Assembly: GCA_030674185.1 (NCBI GenBank) | Contig: JAPXFY010000013.1 | Coordinates: 45,774,964-45,838,963 of the forward strand | Length of the DNA stretch: 64,000 nt | Direction: 5' to 3' | DNA from: Monoplex corrugatus | Taxonomy: Eukaryota; Mollusca; Gastropoda; Littorinimorpha; Ranellidae | Part shown: piece after piece, positions 43,264 to 55,250 of the stretch | Layout: each line of letters opens with the position of its first letter | Position numbering within the stretch: the stretch's first letter is position 1 | Notes under the pieces: generated by a model | The model's database searches: none | Told to the model about the DNA's origin: nothing | Seen by the model: only the letters and a program-made list of their open reading frames with translations | Translations under genes and position numbers: made by a program

Positions 43264-46200
43264 GTAGACAGAATGAAACAATTTGGGAGTGAGAGAGAAG
43301 CCCTGCTGGACATAATCCACAGTCTGAACTCTGTATTGTGTACTGAAAGAAATTGCTCAGAGTTTGAAGAGAAGTTTTGATATCATTTTGGAAACGTGAT
43401 GTATAACATGGTATGGTATTAAGTAAATTGGACAAAATGGAAGTTTGTGGTATAGTGGATTTTGACTCGCTGCTGTCAAAAGAAATGAAAATGGGGACAG
43501 CATAATGCAGAAAAATTCATATGTAACAAAGGGTGATAATGATACAATCAAAAACAATAGGATGAATATAAAAAAGATCACATGCACACTCAAAAAAGAA
43601 ACAAGACGAAAACGGATCAAACTGTCCATACACTGGGCCTAATACATGTGTGTATAGTGTATGTGTCTTAATGGGGTATCCTGGTTGTTTTATTTGTGAC
43701 ATGATGAGAGCAGAACGTAAAGCCATGAGGAGCTCTCTAAAAAGTCTGAAACTGCAATTTGAAACTTGAGGGCTGCTGCTGCAAGGAAAATTGTTTTATT
43801 GTCCACACACCCCCATTTATGTCCCTCTCAAACATTGATTACAGATGTAAAATGGTTACTGTTATGAGCCATTTTGAGCATTTATAGATCATCAAAACCA
43901 TGTGATGCTTTATGAGATTTTACTCTTCTTTGTGCGCCAGTGTTTCATGTGTGAAATGATGTTGCATATAAGGGCTACACGAAAACTAGGAATGCTGCAC
44001 TTAAAATGTCAAAAGCTACAGTTCATGCTGCACATAAAATGTCAAAAGCTACATTTTGTGTGTTGTGTGGTGTATGTAGAATTTGCAAGGAAGATTTGTA
44101 AGATGGATCCAGTGGGACATGATGCTACTTGGGCTCAGGATGCTGTCTCCATTGAGTGTTGCTGGGTGGTATGGACACTTTTTTTTTAACCAATACTTGA
44201 AAGTTATTTCTAGCTAATTGGCCTTCAAGGAAAGGGACTTGGGAAATATCTCCATCTCTGTAGTATTTTTATACCAGGCTGTAGACAGCTGGGTGAATGC
44301 TATGCTTTTCGCCATTTTTCAATTCCTGTGGGACATTTTATGTGTTTGTGTGGTGTATGTAGAATAGCAAGGAAGAGTTGTAAGATGGATGTAATGGGAC
44401 ATGATGCTAATTGGGCTTGGGATGCCCTCCCCTTTGAGAGCATGTTGCTGCAGAGCAGCACAACTTTTTTTTTTTTATCAAGACTTGAAGGTAAGAAGGC
44501 TCATTGGCCTTCGAGGGACGGGACCAGGGAAATGTACGTCTAGTATTTTTATACCAAGCTGCAGGCAGCTTGACGACTGCTATACTTGTCAAAGTTCACA
44601 ATTCCTGTTGGATACATTGCGTGTGCAGGCCATAATTTCAACAACAAAAAGCATGGAAGATGATTCGTTTGTTTTGAAATTATATGTTTGTTTGCTTTTA
44701 AGTTATATTGTGTATAGATCTGTTTCTAAATGTCTTAAGAAAATGCATTTGTTGGCTTCCATTAAAGAGCATGGGTATGTAATTGGACTGACTGAAGTCA
44801 AAGTAGAGGCAGGCACAAGCACCTGTCCACCTGTAACAATATTATTCTCAAAGGTATGGCTCCGTATTACAGAGCTGTTTAAGAGGAGCTGTAGTATACA
44901 TAAACCACAGTCTGAATACGGAGACGTGTTTTGAATCGATGCTGTTAAAGCAATGAAAATAGAATGCTTGTTTTATTTGTGACATAAGAGCAGATTATGA
45001 AGTCATGAAAAGCTATTTAAAAAGTCTGAAACTGCAAACAGCTTGGAACTTAGTGACTGCTGCTTCAAGGGAAATTGTTGTCCATGCCCTCCCATTCGTA
45101 CCCCGTCACACATTCATACAGATGTAAAATACATACTGTTGTCAGTCATTTTGAATATTTGTAGATTATCAACACCATGCGATGCTTAGTGAGATTTTGC
45201 TCTTCTTAGTGCGTCTCAGCGTTTCATGTTTGATATAGTGATGTTTCATATGAGCTGTACACTAAAACTTGGAATGCTGCACTTGAAATGTCAAAAGCTA
45301 CATTTTTGTGTGTGTGGTGTATGTAGAATAGCAAGTAAGAGATGTAAGATGGATGTAGTGGGACATGATGCTACTTGGGCTGGGGCTGCTCTCCCCATTG
45401 AGAGCGTGTTGCTGCAGAGCAGTGCCAGCCTCCTGGCTTTATCAAGACATAAAACTGTTCAAAGTTAGAAAGAGCTGTAGTGTACATAAATCACATTCTT
45501 AATACCAAGACGTATACTGAATGAAACTGTTGAAAGTTAAAGAGGAGCCAGACTGTTTATAAACAAGTCTGAATACTGAGATGTACACAGACTGAAACTG
45601 TTAAGACCGAGAGACAGATCCTACTTTGCATAAGCCAGAGTCTGCATACTTCGATGTGTACTGAATGAAATTAAGGATTGTAAAGGAGCCGTACTGTACA
45701 TAAACCACTGTCTGAACATTGAGATTATACTGAACAAAATTATTCACACAGAGAGAGAGGAGCCCTACTGTACATAATCCAGTCTGAATACCGCATTCTG
45801 TACTGAAAGAAATTGTGGAGAATTTGGAGAGTTTTTGACGTAGGTTATGAAACATGAGGAATAAGATGGTATTGTATTATTGAATTCGGACAAAATGATG
45901 TTTGTGTTATAGGGGATTTTGACTGGCCGCTGTCAAAGAAATGAAGATGACACCAGAATCAAAATAGAAAAGATCATGATGCATAACAAAGTCATGTCAT
46001 TATGATACAATCAAGCGAAAACAAAATGGAAAAAAAAACGAGATTTTAAAACACAAAATTGGAGAGAGAAAAAAAAAACAGGAGAGAAGATAAATATATT
46101 CAAATACTGGGCCTGATACTTGTGTGTATAGTGTGTGTGTCTTAATGGGGTAGCCTCGTTTTTATTTTGGACATGTTAAGAGCATAATATGAAGTCATGA

Positions 46201-46499
46201 AGAGCTCTGTAAAAAGCCTGAAACTACCAACAATTTGGAACTTAGTGACTGCTGCTGTGTGAGATATACTTGCGTGTGCAGGCCATCATTTCTCAACAAG
46301 AAAATGCAAGGAAGATGATTCGTTTGTTTTTAAATTGTATGTTTACTTATTTTTAAATTATATTGTGTATAGATCAGTTTCTGAATGTATTAAGAAAATA
46401 GAATTGTTGGCTTCCAATAAGTATGTAACTGGACTGACTGAAATGAAACTGGAGCAGGCACATGCAACCATCAACCGGTTAGAATGTTATACACAAAGA

Positions 46500-47010
46500 T
46501 ATGGCTCCATGTTACAGTTCAGTTCAAAAGGAGCCGTAATGTACATAAACCACAATCTTATTACTGAGACATATTCTGAATGAAACTGTTCAAACTTAGA
46601 GAGGAACCGTACTGCATGTAAACCAGAGTCTGTATACTGAGACTTGTTGTGAATGAAACTGTTCATGTTTAGAAAGGATCCATACTGTACATAAACCAGT
46701 CTGAGCACTGAGATGTATACTGAACGAAACTGTTCATAGTTAAAGAGGAGCCATACTGTTCATAAACCACGGTGTGAATACTGAGATGTATACAAATTGA
46801 AAATGCTGCGAGACAGACCCTACTGTACATCTACCAGAGTCTAGTCTGCATACTGAGATGCGTACCGAATGAGATTAAGGATTCTGAAGGAGCCACACTG
46901 TACATAAACCACAGTCAGAAAATCGAGATGTATTCTGAATGAAACTATTCAGAGTGAGAGGAGCACTACTGTACATGATGCACAGTCTGATTACTGCAAT
47001 GTATACTGAA
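46500..47010 (+). repeat. inner sub-repeat of about 75-80 bp, block 1
   Basis: Repeated words: GGAGCCATACTGTACATAAA, CCACAGTCTGAATACTGAGA, TGTATACTGAATGAAACTGT, TCAGAG. At least six iterations occur here; parallel blocks lie at about 41,760-42,020, 43,130-43,350, 45,470-45,830 and 51,290-51,640. Copy number differs between large units. Confidence 0.85.
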
Positions 47011-48794
47011 ATTGTTCAGTTTGACGTGATTTTTTTTTACATAGGTTTCGAAACGTGAGGAATAACATGGTATGATATTATTGAAGTATAAATGACAACG
47101 AGAACAGCAATAAAAAGAATTCATTATACACAAGCCATGTTATTATGTTATAACAAAAACAGGATAAAAAACTTGTAAGATCAAACTAAAAAAGAAAAGA
47201 AAAACGGGAGAGAAGATCAAACTGTCCATATACTGGGCCTGATACTTGAGTGTGTGGTATGTGTTTTAGTGGTATCCTGGTGGTTATATTCGACATGATA
47301 GCAGAACATACAGTCATGAAGAGCTCTTAAAAAGTCTGAAACTGCAAACAACTTGGAACTTAGTGACTGATCCTGCAAGGAAAATTGATGTCCATGCCCT
47401 CCCATTTGTGCCCCCTGACATTCATTTCAAATGTAACTAATTATTGTTGTCAGCCATTTGAACATTTGTAGATCCTCAAAACCATGCGATGCTCGGTGAG
47501 ATTTTGCTCTTCTTAGTGCGCCAGCGTTTCATGTGTGAAGTGGTGATGTTGTATATGAGCGTTACACTAAAACTGGAAATGCTAGGCTTGAAATGTCAAA
47601 AGCTATTTTATGTGTGTGTGTGTGGTGTATGTAGAATAGCAAGGAAGAGTTGAAAGATGGGTCCAGTGGGACATGATGCTACTTTGGTTCGGTCAGCTCT
47701 CCCCATTGAGAGCGTGTTGCTGCCAAGCAACGCCATATTTTTTATTGTCGTTGTTGTTCGTTTTACCAAGAATTGAAGGTAAGAAGGCCAATTGGCCTTC
47801 AAGGGAAGGGACCTGAAAAATATAGCTCTTTCCAGTATTTTATACCAGGATAAGGACAGTTGTCAATTCCTTTGGGATATTTTGCATATGCAGGCCATAA
47901 TATCAACAAGAAAAAGCATGGAAGATGATCAGTTTTTTTATACATGTGCCTCCTTGCAGACAGTCATGTGATTATAACACAAACAAAAACAAGAAGATAA
48001 AAAACTCACGAAAAAAAGACCAAAGAGAGAAGATGAAACTGCCCATGTACTGGGCCTGATACTCGTGTATACCATGTGTCTTAATGGGGGTAGCCTGATT
48101 GTTTTATTTGTGACACGATGAGAGCATAACTAAAAAGTCTGAAACTGCAAACAGTTTGGAAGTAAGTGACTGTTGCTGCAAAGAAAATTGCTTGTTGTCC
48201 ACGCCTTCCCTGACACATTCATTAAAAACGTAAAATCCCTGTTGTCGGCCATTTTGAACATTTGTAGATCCTCAAAGCCATGCAATGCTTGGTGAGGTTT
48301 TGCTCTTCTTAGTGCGCCAGCATTTCATGTGTAAAGTGGTGGTGTTGCTGCATTCGAGTGCTGCACTGAAACTTGGAGTGCTACACTTGAATGTTAAAAG
48401 TTACATTTTGTGTGTGTTCATGTGTGTGGTGTATGTAGAATAGCAATTAAGAGTTGTAAGATGGCTGCAGTGGGACATGATGCTACTTGTGCTCGGGTTG
48501 CTCTCCCCATTGAGAATGTGTTGCTGCAGAACAGCGCCCCCCTCCCCCCCCCCCCCCCTTTTTTGTTTTTTATTTAACCAATACTTGAAGGCCTGGCCTT
48601 AAAGGGAAGGGACCTGTGAAAATATATCTGTAGTATTTTTATACCAGGCTGTATTCAGCTGGGCGAATATGATGCTCTTCACAGTTTAAAATTCCTGTGA
48701 GATATTTTGTGTGTGCACGCCATAAATCTGACAGCAGTAAGCATGAAAGATGATTCGTTTGTTTTTAAATGTTTGCTTGCTTTTAAATGATAAT

Positions 48795-48858
48795 GTGTAT
48801 AGATCATTTTCTATGATAATGTGTATAGATCATTTTCTATGATAATGTGTATATATCA
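48795..48858 (+). repeat. short triplication
   Basis: GATAATGTGTATAGATCATT followed by TTCTAT repeats with a 27 bp period, nearly three times. In other array units the corresponding segment is single. Confidence 0.85.
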
Positions 48859-49009
48859 GTTTCTATATGTATTATGAAACTTGAATTGTTTGCTTCCATT
48901 AAATAGCATCAGTATGTAATTGGACTGACTGAAGTCAAACCGGAGGCAGGCACTAACGCTTGTCAACCTGTTAGAATGTTATATACATAAGGGTGTGGTT
49001 CCATGTTAC

Positions 49010-49620
49010 AGAGCAGTTTGAATGGTGCTGTACTGTACGTAAACCACAATGTAAATTCTGAGACGTATTCTGAGAGTACTGTACATTAACCACAATCTAA
49101 ATACTGAGACATTCTGAATGAAAGTGTTCATGTTTAGAAAGGAGCCATACTATTCATAAACCACCACCTGAATACCGAGATGTATACTGAATGAAACTGT
49201 TCGGACTGAGAGACAGACTCTGCTGTACATAAACCAGAGTCTGCGTACTGAGACATGTTCTAAATGAAACTTTTCATGTTTAGAAAGGAGCCGTGTTGTA
49301 CATAGACCACGGTCTGATTACCGAGGCGTACACTAAATGAAAATGTTCATAGTTTAAGAGGAGCCGTACTGTTCATAGACCAGTCTGAATACTGAGATGT
49401 ATACAGATTAAAACTGTTCAGAGTGAGTGAAAGACCCTAATGTACATAAACCAGATGTGTACTGAATGAAATTTTTAAGGATCATTACAGAGCCATAAGG
49501 TATGTAAACCACAGTCTGAATATTAAGATGGAAACTATCAGTGAAAGTGGGAGCCTTAGTGTACACAATCCACAGTCTGATTCATACATTGTATACTGGA
49601 AGAAAGTGTTCAGAGTTTGA
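49010..49620 (+). repeat. inner sub-repeat of about 75-80 bp, block 2 (longest)
   Basis: Same words as in the block at 46,500-47,010, with around seven to eight iterations. Expansion here largely explains why this unit is longer than its neighbours. Confidence 0.85.
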
Positions 49621-52510
49621 AGAGAATTCCTGATATAGGTTTAGAAACAAGAGGAGTAACATGGTATGGAATTATTGAAGTAATTTGGACAATGAAGTTT
49701 GTGGCATACAGGATTTTGACTCGCTGCTGTCAAAAGAAAAAAATGAAAATGATGACAACACAAATGATAAAAAAATTCCTGATCCGTAACAATCATGCGA
49801 TTATAACACAAGCACAACAGGATCGAAAAAATAGGATATAGTTTCAAACTAAAAAAAACAAAAAAGAGGGAAGATAAAACTGTCTTTATACTGGGTCTGT
49901 TGAGTGTTGTATGTGTCTGAATGGGGTAGCTTGCTGTTTTATTTGTGACATGATGAGAGCGGAATATACAGCCAAAAGAGCTCTTTAAAAAGTATGAAAC
50001 TGCAAACAACTTGGAACTTGCGAGATTTTGCTCTGCGTAGTGTGCTAGTGTTTCATGTGTGAAGTAATGTTGCATCTGAATGCTACACTGAAACTTTGAA
50101 TGCTACACTTAAAATCTCAGAAGCTACGTTTTGTGTGTGTTGTATGTAGAACTGCAAGGAAGAGTTGTAAGATGGATCCAGTGGGACATGATGCTACTTG
50201 GGCTCGGGCTGCTCTCCCCATTGAGAGCATGTTGCTACAGTGCAGCGCCACCCCCACCCCACCCCTCCTTTTTTCTTTAACCAATACTTGAGGGTAAGAA
50301 GGCTAATTGGCCTTCAAGGGAAGGGACCTGGGGAAATATACCTCGCTCTCTAGTATTTTCATACGGGGCAGCTGGGCCAGTGCCATGCTCTGCATGATTT
50401 TCAAATCCCTTGGATGTTTTGCGTGCGGATGCCATAATTTTAACTGCGAAAAGTATGGAAAATGATTCGTTTGCTTTTAAATTACGTTACCTTGCTTTTA
50501 GGTAATATTGTGTGTAGTTTGGTTTCTATGTTTGCAAAGTTGAATTGTTGGCTTCCAATAAAGAACATCAGTATGTAATTGGACTGACTGAAGTCAAATC
50601 GGAGGCAGGCACAATCACCTGTCAGTTTGTTAGAATATAGTAGACAGAGGTATGGCTCCATATTATAGAGGTGTTCAATAGAAAACATTGTACATAGACC
50701 ACAATCTAAATACTGAGACGTATTGTGAATGAAACAGTTCAAAGTGATGTTGCTCACTAAAGCTGGTAATACTAAACTTAAATTTTCAAAAGCTACATTT
50801 GTGTGTGTTATTTGTAGAACAGCAAGTTAGAGTTGTAAGGTGGATCCATTGAGACATGCTACATGGGCTAAGGCTGTTCTCCCCATTGAGAGCATATTGC
50901 TGCAGAGCAGCACCACCTTTTGTTTTTACCAATACTTGGGGAAGGTAAGAAGGCTAATTGGACATCAAGGGAAAGCGCTTGGGAAATTTACCTCTTCTTT
51001 AGTATTTTGATACCGGGCTCCAGATGGCTGGGTGAATGCCATGCTTTCACACTTTTCAATTCCTAGGCCATAATTTCAACAAGAAAAAGCTTGGAAGATG
51101 ATTTGTTTGTTTCTAAAGTGTATGTTTGCTTGCTTTTAAATTGTGTATAGATCAGTTTCTAAATGTATTAAGAAAATTGAATTGTTGGCTTCCATTAAGG
51201 AACATCAATATGTAATTGGACTGACTAAAGTCAAACTGGAGGCATGCACAAGTGCCCGTCAACCTGTTAGAATGTTATACACAAAGGTATGGCTCCATAT
51301 TGCAGAACCGTTCGAGAGGAGCCGTACTGCACATAAACCACACTCTAAATACCAAGATGTATTCTGAATGAAACTGTCTGTTTAGAAAGGAGCGATATTG
51401 TACATCAACCACAGTGTGAATACTGAGATGCACACAGATAGAAGCTGTTCAGAGACGGACCCTATAGTAGTACATCAACCAGTTTCTGGTCTGTATACAG
51501 ACTGAATCAGATTGAGGATTCTAAAGGAGCCATACTGTACATAAACCACAGTCTGAATGAAACTATTCAGAGTGAGAGAGAGCCCTACTGTGCATAATTC
51601 AATCCGAATATTGCAATTTGTACTAAAAGAAATTGTTCAGACTTTGAAGAGTTTTTGATACAAGTTTAGAAACATGATGAATAACATGGTATGGGATTAT
51701 TGAAGTAATTTGGACAAAATGAAGTTTGTGGCATACAGGATTTTGACTCGTTGCTGTCCAAAAAAGTGAAAATGAGGACAACATAATAACAAAAAAATTG
51801 CTGAACCATAACAATCATGTGATTATAACACAAACATAACAGGATCGGGAAAAAAATAGATAAGTTCAAACTAAAACAACAAATAAGAGAGGGAAGATCA
51901 ACTGTCCTTATACTGGGTCTGTTGAGTGTTATATGTGCCTTAATGGGGTAGCTTCTTATTTTGTGACATGATGAGAGCGGAATATACAGCCATGAAGAGC
52001 TCTTTAAAAAGTATGAAACTGCAAACAACTTGGAACTTGCGAGACTTTGATCTGCTTAGTGCGCTAGCATTTCATGTGTGAAGTGGTGATGTTGCATGTG
52101 AGTGCTACACTGAAGCTGGAATGCTACACTGAAAAGCTACGTTTTGTTTGTGTGGTGTATGTAGAATAGCAAGGAAGTGTTGTAAGATGGATGCGTTGAT
52201 GCAGAGCAGCACCGCTTTTTTTCTTTCTTTTTAACCAAGACTTGAGGAAGGTAAGAAGGCTAACTGGCCTTCAAGGGAAGGGACCTGGGAAATATAAAAA
52301 TACTAGGCTGCAGACAGCGGGGCGAGTGCCATGCTCACGGTTTTCAATTCCTGTGGGACATTTTGCGTGTGCAGGGTATAATTTCAACGGGAAAAACATG
52401 GAAGATGATTCGTTTGCTTCTAAGTTATATATTTGCTTACTTTTAAGTCATATTGTGTACAAATCATGTTTTAAACTTGTTAAGAAAATTGAATTGTTGG
52501 CTTCCATTAC

Positions 52511-53040
52511 ACCTTGTTGTGATTGGGGGAGCTTGAGGTCCCAATGATCACTTGAGCTATGCAGACAGGGGACTGCTTGTTGGAAAGTTTTTTCACTAGT
52601 GACAGTCCTGATAACCAAGACAGTTAAGTAGACGTGAAAATATAAATTGATGCCCCCAGGATTAGAGCCCCGTTGGACAGATCAAAAAGGGGAGGGGGGG
52701 GGGGGGGATGAGACGAAGCATGGTCTCGCCTTCGTTTTAATTTTTGTCGCCTCATCTTCATATTCATGAGTGGTTGCCGTAAATATCCCGAGCTCGAGTA
52801 ACTTGGTCATGTGATGGGTGGCTGTATGTTAGTCAGTCGTGAAAGTACACTGTCTGGACTCATGTGGGACGGTTCCAGGCGGACAAATGTCAAGAGATTG
52901 GCCATCCATTGACCCTTCCGCTCACGGCAGCTCTCCTGGGGCGACCGACAAACTTCTGCCATCGTTGAGCCTACGCTCATGATAAAGTCGAGCAAAATAA
53001 AAATGAAAAGACTACCAATGTGACTCGGATTCAGAGCGGG
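52511..53040. other. intergenic or 5' part of decayed LINE
   Basis: Contains a G-run (52,690-52,707). From about 52,900 (CATTGACCCTTCCGCTCACG) it may be leader sequence of the decayed ORF1 that follows. A 120-codon minus-strand frame over this region (52,807-53,169) is a shadow. Confidence 0.45.
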
Positions 53041-53800
53041 AAGTTTGGCAGGAAACAGGCTTCTAGACAGCATGGCTGATCGTGGCAGGAACAGATGACG
53101 AGAAAAAGCTGTCACCACTAAAGTCCCTTTGGAATACAAAAGGGAATCCAGGTCCTCATCGGCAACCAAAAGACCATAAGAAAATGTTGAAATGGAGATT
53201 ATCTTATGGAAGTAAAAGACAGAAAGCAGTCTGACCGTCTGCAGAAAGCATCAGTATTGGTAGACTGAGGTATTAGTCTATTCGCATAAGGGATTGAAGA
53301 GAGGGGGGGGGGGGGGGGCTATCAAGCACCCCAAGCTGAAGGAAGTTCCTGATAAGAGATCAGGATGGAACTGAAGAGTCGGGGCATTGAGGAGATATAC
53401 TAGGCCATGTTTCGGAAGGGGGTTGGAGAGAGTATTAAACACACTGATCCTGACATTCTGCTGTACTGTTATTCCACAGTCTTTTAAAATAGGGTGTTTT
53501 AATGTTAAAGTGTTATTGTAAGTTCCATTACCGATGCGGTATTTTCGATGCCAAAAGTTTGGGCATTCAAAGACAGATGTACTGACACAGATGTGTGCTA
53601 AGGAAGCACACGAAAGAACATGTGAAGGACCACCAAAATGTGTCTAAAGTTGTGGAGGTAGCCATCCTTTGTCCTCCAAAAGCTACCCCATATGGTATGT
53701 AGAAAACAGGATACCTTACGAGGCCAAACGACTAGTGGAAAACAGCAGCCCATCTGCAACAAAAAGTTGCACATCAACTGTTAAGAAGTCGAGCCTAGTC
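53041..53800 (+). pseudogene. second decayed gag-like ORF1 (Jockey/I type)
   Basis: The nucleotide parallel to 30,241-30,960 is clear: CAGGAAACAGGCTTCTAGAC, GACGAGAAAAAGCTG, AAAGTCCCTTTGGAATACAA, AAAGACAGAAAGCAGTCTGA, CGTCTGCAGAAAGCATCAGT, AGGATGGAACTGAAGAGTCG, then AAGGAAGCACACGAAAGAAC and GTCCTCCAAAAGCTACCCCA, the knuckle region. It is more broken than the first copy, with a G-run (53,304-53,318) inside. No frame survives. Confidence 0.72.
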
Positions 53801-54340
53801 TCCAATCGCTTACACGTGTACTACACAATGCAATAACTAAACAAAACACTTGCGCGCGCACACACACACACACATTCTGACCGACAAACGCCATCAAAAG
53901 GATGATTCATTCTACTTTATTTGGTTCTGCCAGTGTACAAAGAAAACGAAACAAATATCAAACGGCTTGAGCAGCAACAAACTTTGGAGTGATCAACCCG
54001 CTCTTCAGTGATAATCACTGCAGTAATCAACAACTTTGATCAAAACATTCGGAAATAATTAACTACAACTTTCATCACAGCAATCATTCTAATGAAAAAT
54101 ATGCACTCTGGTGGAATAGTTGAAACTGTTCTGTAACCCCGAGGTCATATTGTAGCGAGGTGGTGGTGATCTTACTGTTCTTGGAGATTTAGGTTTGTTC
54201 AAGAGGGATCCATCGCACTTGGCATTCCACATGCGCTGCACCCAAATCTGCCTGTGATTATCTGGCAGGCTCCCTGAGCCAGCGCACAACCCACTGTGCA
54301 AGCAAGGTCTTGAAATGGGGAGGTGGGACAGATGGAGCTA
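53801..54340. other. intergenic, no gene
   Basis: Short CA tract at 53,852-53,874; the rest is anonymous. About 54,300-54,340 may be the end of the SINE-C body split by MITE A. Confidence 0.5.
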
Positions 54341-54519
54341 TTAACCCTTTGACTCTTGCACCCTGTCCAACAGTATCCTGCACTGTCAACCATGCTTGTA
54401 AAAAAAAAAACCGTCTCCTTCACTCTATTCACCAGCTTCCTACAGGAAATTGGTGGACAGGGTGAGGGAGACAGTTCAGTTTTTAGTCGTTGGATAGGGT
54501 GCAGCAGTCAAAGGGTTAA
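54341..54519. mobile_element. TTAA-flanked MITE, copy A
   Basis: TTAA|CCCTTTGACTCTTGCACCC at the left and GGGTGCAGCAGTCAAAGGG|TTAA at the right: inverted termini of about 19 bp flanked by TTAA. TTAA target choice and CCC/GGG tips fit a piggyBac-type non-autonomous element. The interior holds a second inner inverted pair (CACCAGCTTCCTACAGG ... TGGTGGACAGGGTGAGG). It is non-coding. Confidence 0.82.
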
Positions 54520-54900
54520 ACACTAAGCTGACACCACCAGAATGAGGGAAACATGGGCAGTGAACAGGCCTTTTTTTTTTTTTTAACCCTTTGACTCCCG
54601 CACCCTATTTATCAACTGCCAATAAACCTCTACCCTTTGACTCCTTCACCCTATCCACCAGTTTCCTGCAGGTACCTGGTCGACAGGGTGAGGGGATCAA
54701 AGGATTAAGATTTTGCTTTGCTAGCATGGTTGGCAAGACAGGGTGCGGGAGTCAAAGGGTTGATGCTCCATCAAAAGATCCAACCAGATTGCGAGTTAAA
54801 AACAAAAAATACAAAAAACCTGCCCTGCCTATGGGTTGAACCCACAACCCCTGCGTCGTAAGCAAGGCATTCTTAACCGCTGAGCTAATGAGCCACAAAA
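54520..54900 (-). repeat. SINE-C, interrupted by MITE B
   Basis: The head on the minus strand (54,825-54,897) is tRNA-like: TTAGCTCAGCGGTTAAGA (A box) and GTGGGTTCAACCCATAGG (B box); the loop CTTACGA would give a Val-like TAC anticodon, but the stem is decayed. The body words CTGACACCACCAGAATGAG and GGGCAGTGAACAGGCC (plus strand, 54,531-54,570) match the SINE at 61,972-62,190. Head and body are separated by the MITE at 54,583-54,763. Confidence 0.65.
54583..54763. mobile_element. TTAA-flanked MITE, copy B, with inner copy
   Basis: TTAA|CCCTTTGACTCCCGCACCC at the left, GGGTGCGGGAGTCAAAGGG|TTGA at the right (target site mutated). Inside, a second foldback unit runs from ACCCTTTGACTCCTTCACCC to GGGGATCAAAGGATTAA (about 54,633-54,708), so the structure is a MITE within a MITE or an internally duplicated one. 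Confidence 0.8.
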
Positions 54901-55197
54901 AATCACTTTGGGGGGGGGGGGGGGGGTGACCAGCATTATGTAGGCCTACAAACCTGTCAACTTCCACTCAAGAGAAGAACTTAGCAAAACTGACAGTACC
55001 AAGTGACACATGAAAGTAGCAGGGTGCATGACCATACGAAATAAACATTTACTGTATACTGCACCAGATGGACACGGACAGATGAACTGACAATGCAGCA
55101 ATACTTTTCTCTGTGTTCCTCCTGATACTTCTACATTACTTTCCACATTTTTGTCAAAAGTGAAGAATTCTCATTGTCTTTTTGTGTCTACATGTTT
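54901..55197. other. intergenic, no gene
   Basis: Starts with a G-run (54,911-54,926). No coding or repeat signal seen otherwise. Confidence 0.5.
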
Positions 55198-55250
55198 TGT
55201 TGTTTAAAGCCCAGCCGACTGCATTGAGCCATATCAAGGATAGCTCCAAA
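55198..55250 (-). repeat. R1 terminal fragment
   Basis: TGTTGTTTAAAGCCCAGCCG followed by ACTGCATTGAGCCATATCAA is the R1 3' end in antisense, without the body. Confidence 0.5.

Larger units (their letters stand above)
37045..52510 (+). repeat. 15 kb tandem array of diverged units of about 1-2 kb
   Basis: About 11-13 imperfect units in one orientation. Ordered landmarks per unit: TACTGGGCCTGATAC (near 37,270, 38,207, 39,278, 40,882, 42,262, 43,637, 46,105, 47,235, 48,053, 49,889, 51,912), AGTCTGAAACTGCAAAC, GATCATCAAAACCATGCGAT, GGGAATGCTACACTTAAAAT, AGTTGTAAGATGGATGCAGT (13 hits from about 37,868 to 52,185), GCTAATTGGCCTTCAAGGG, TTTTTATACCAGGCTGCAG, AAGATGATTCGTTTG, GAATTGTTGGCTTCCATTAA, GTAATTGGACTGACTGAAGT, then a block of sub-repeats. 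Unit length varies through internal deletion, partial duplication and sub-repeat number. Confidence 0.9.

Noticed and set aside
37045..52510. A CRISPR array or bacterial repeat system
   Set aside because: Units are of kilobase size and diverged, without short identical repeats and unique spacers, in clearly eukaryotic DNA.
52807..53169. 120-codon minus-strand frame
   Set aside because: It lies over plus-strand gag-like ORF1 remnants that match the copy at 30.2 kb; no start or splice support.
54825..54897. A functional tRNA gene
   Set aside because: A and B boxes are visible, but the anticodon stem is mispaired and the sequence continues into a SINE body; I call it a tRNA-derived SINE head.
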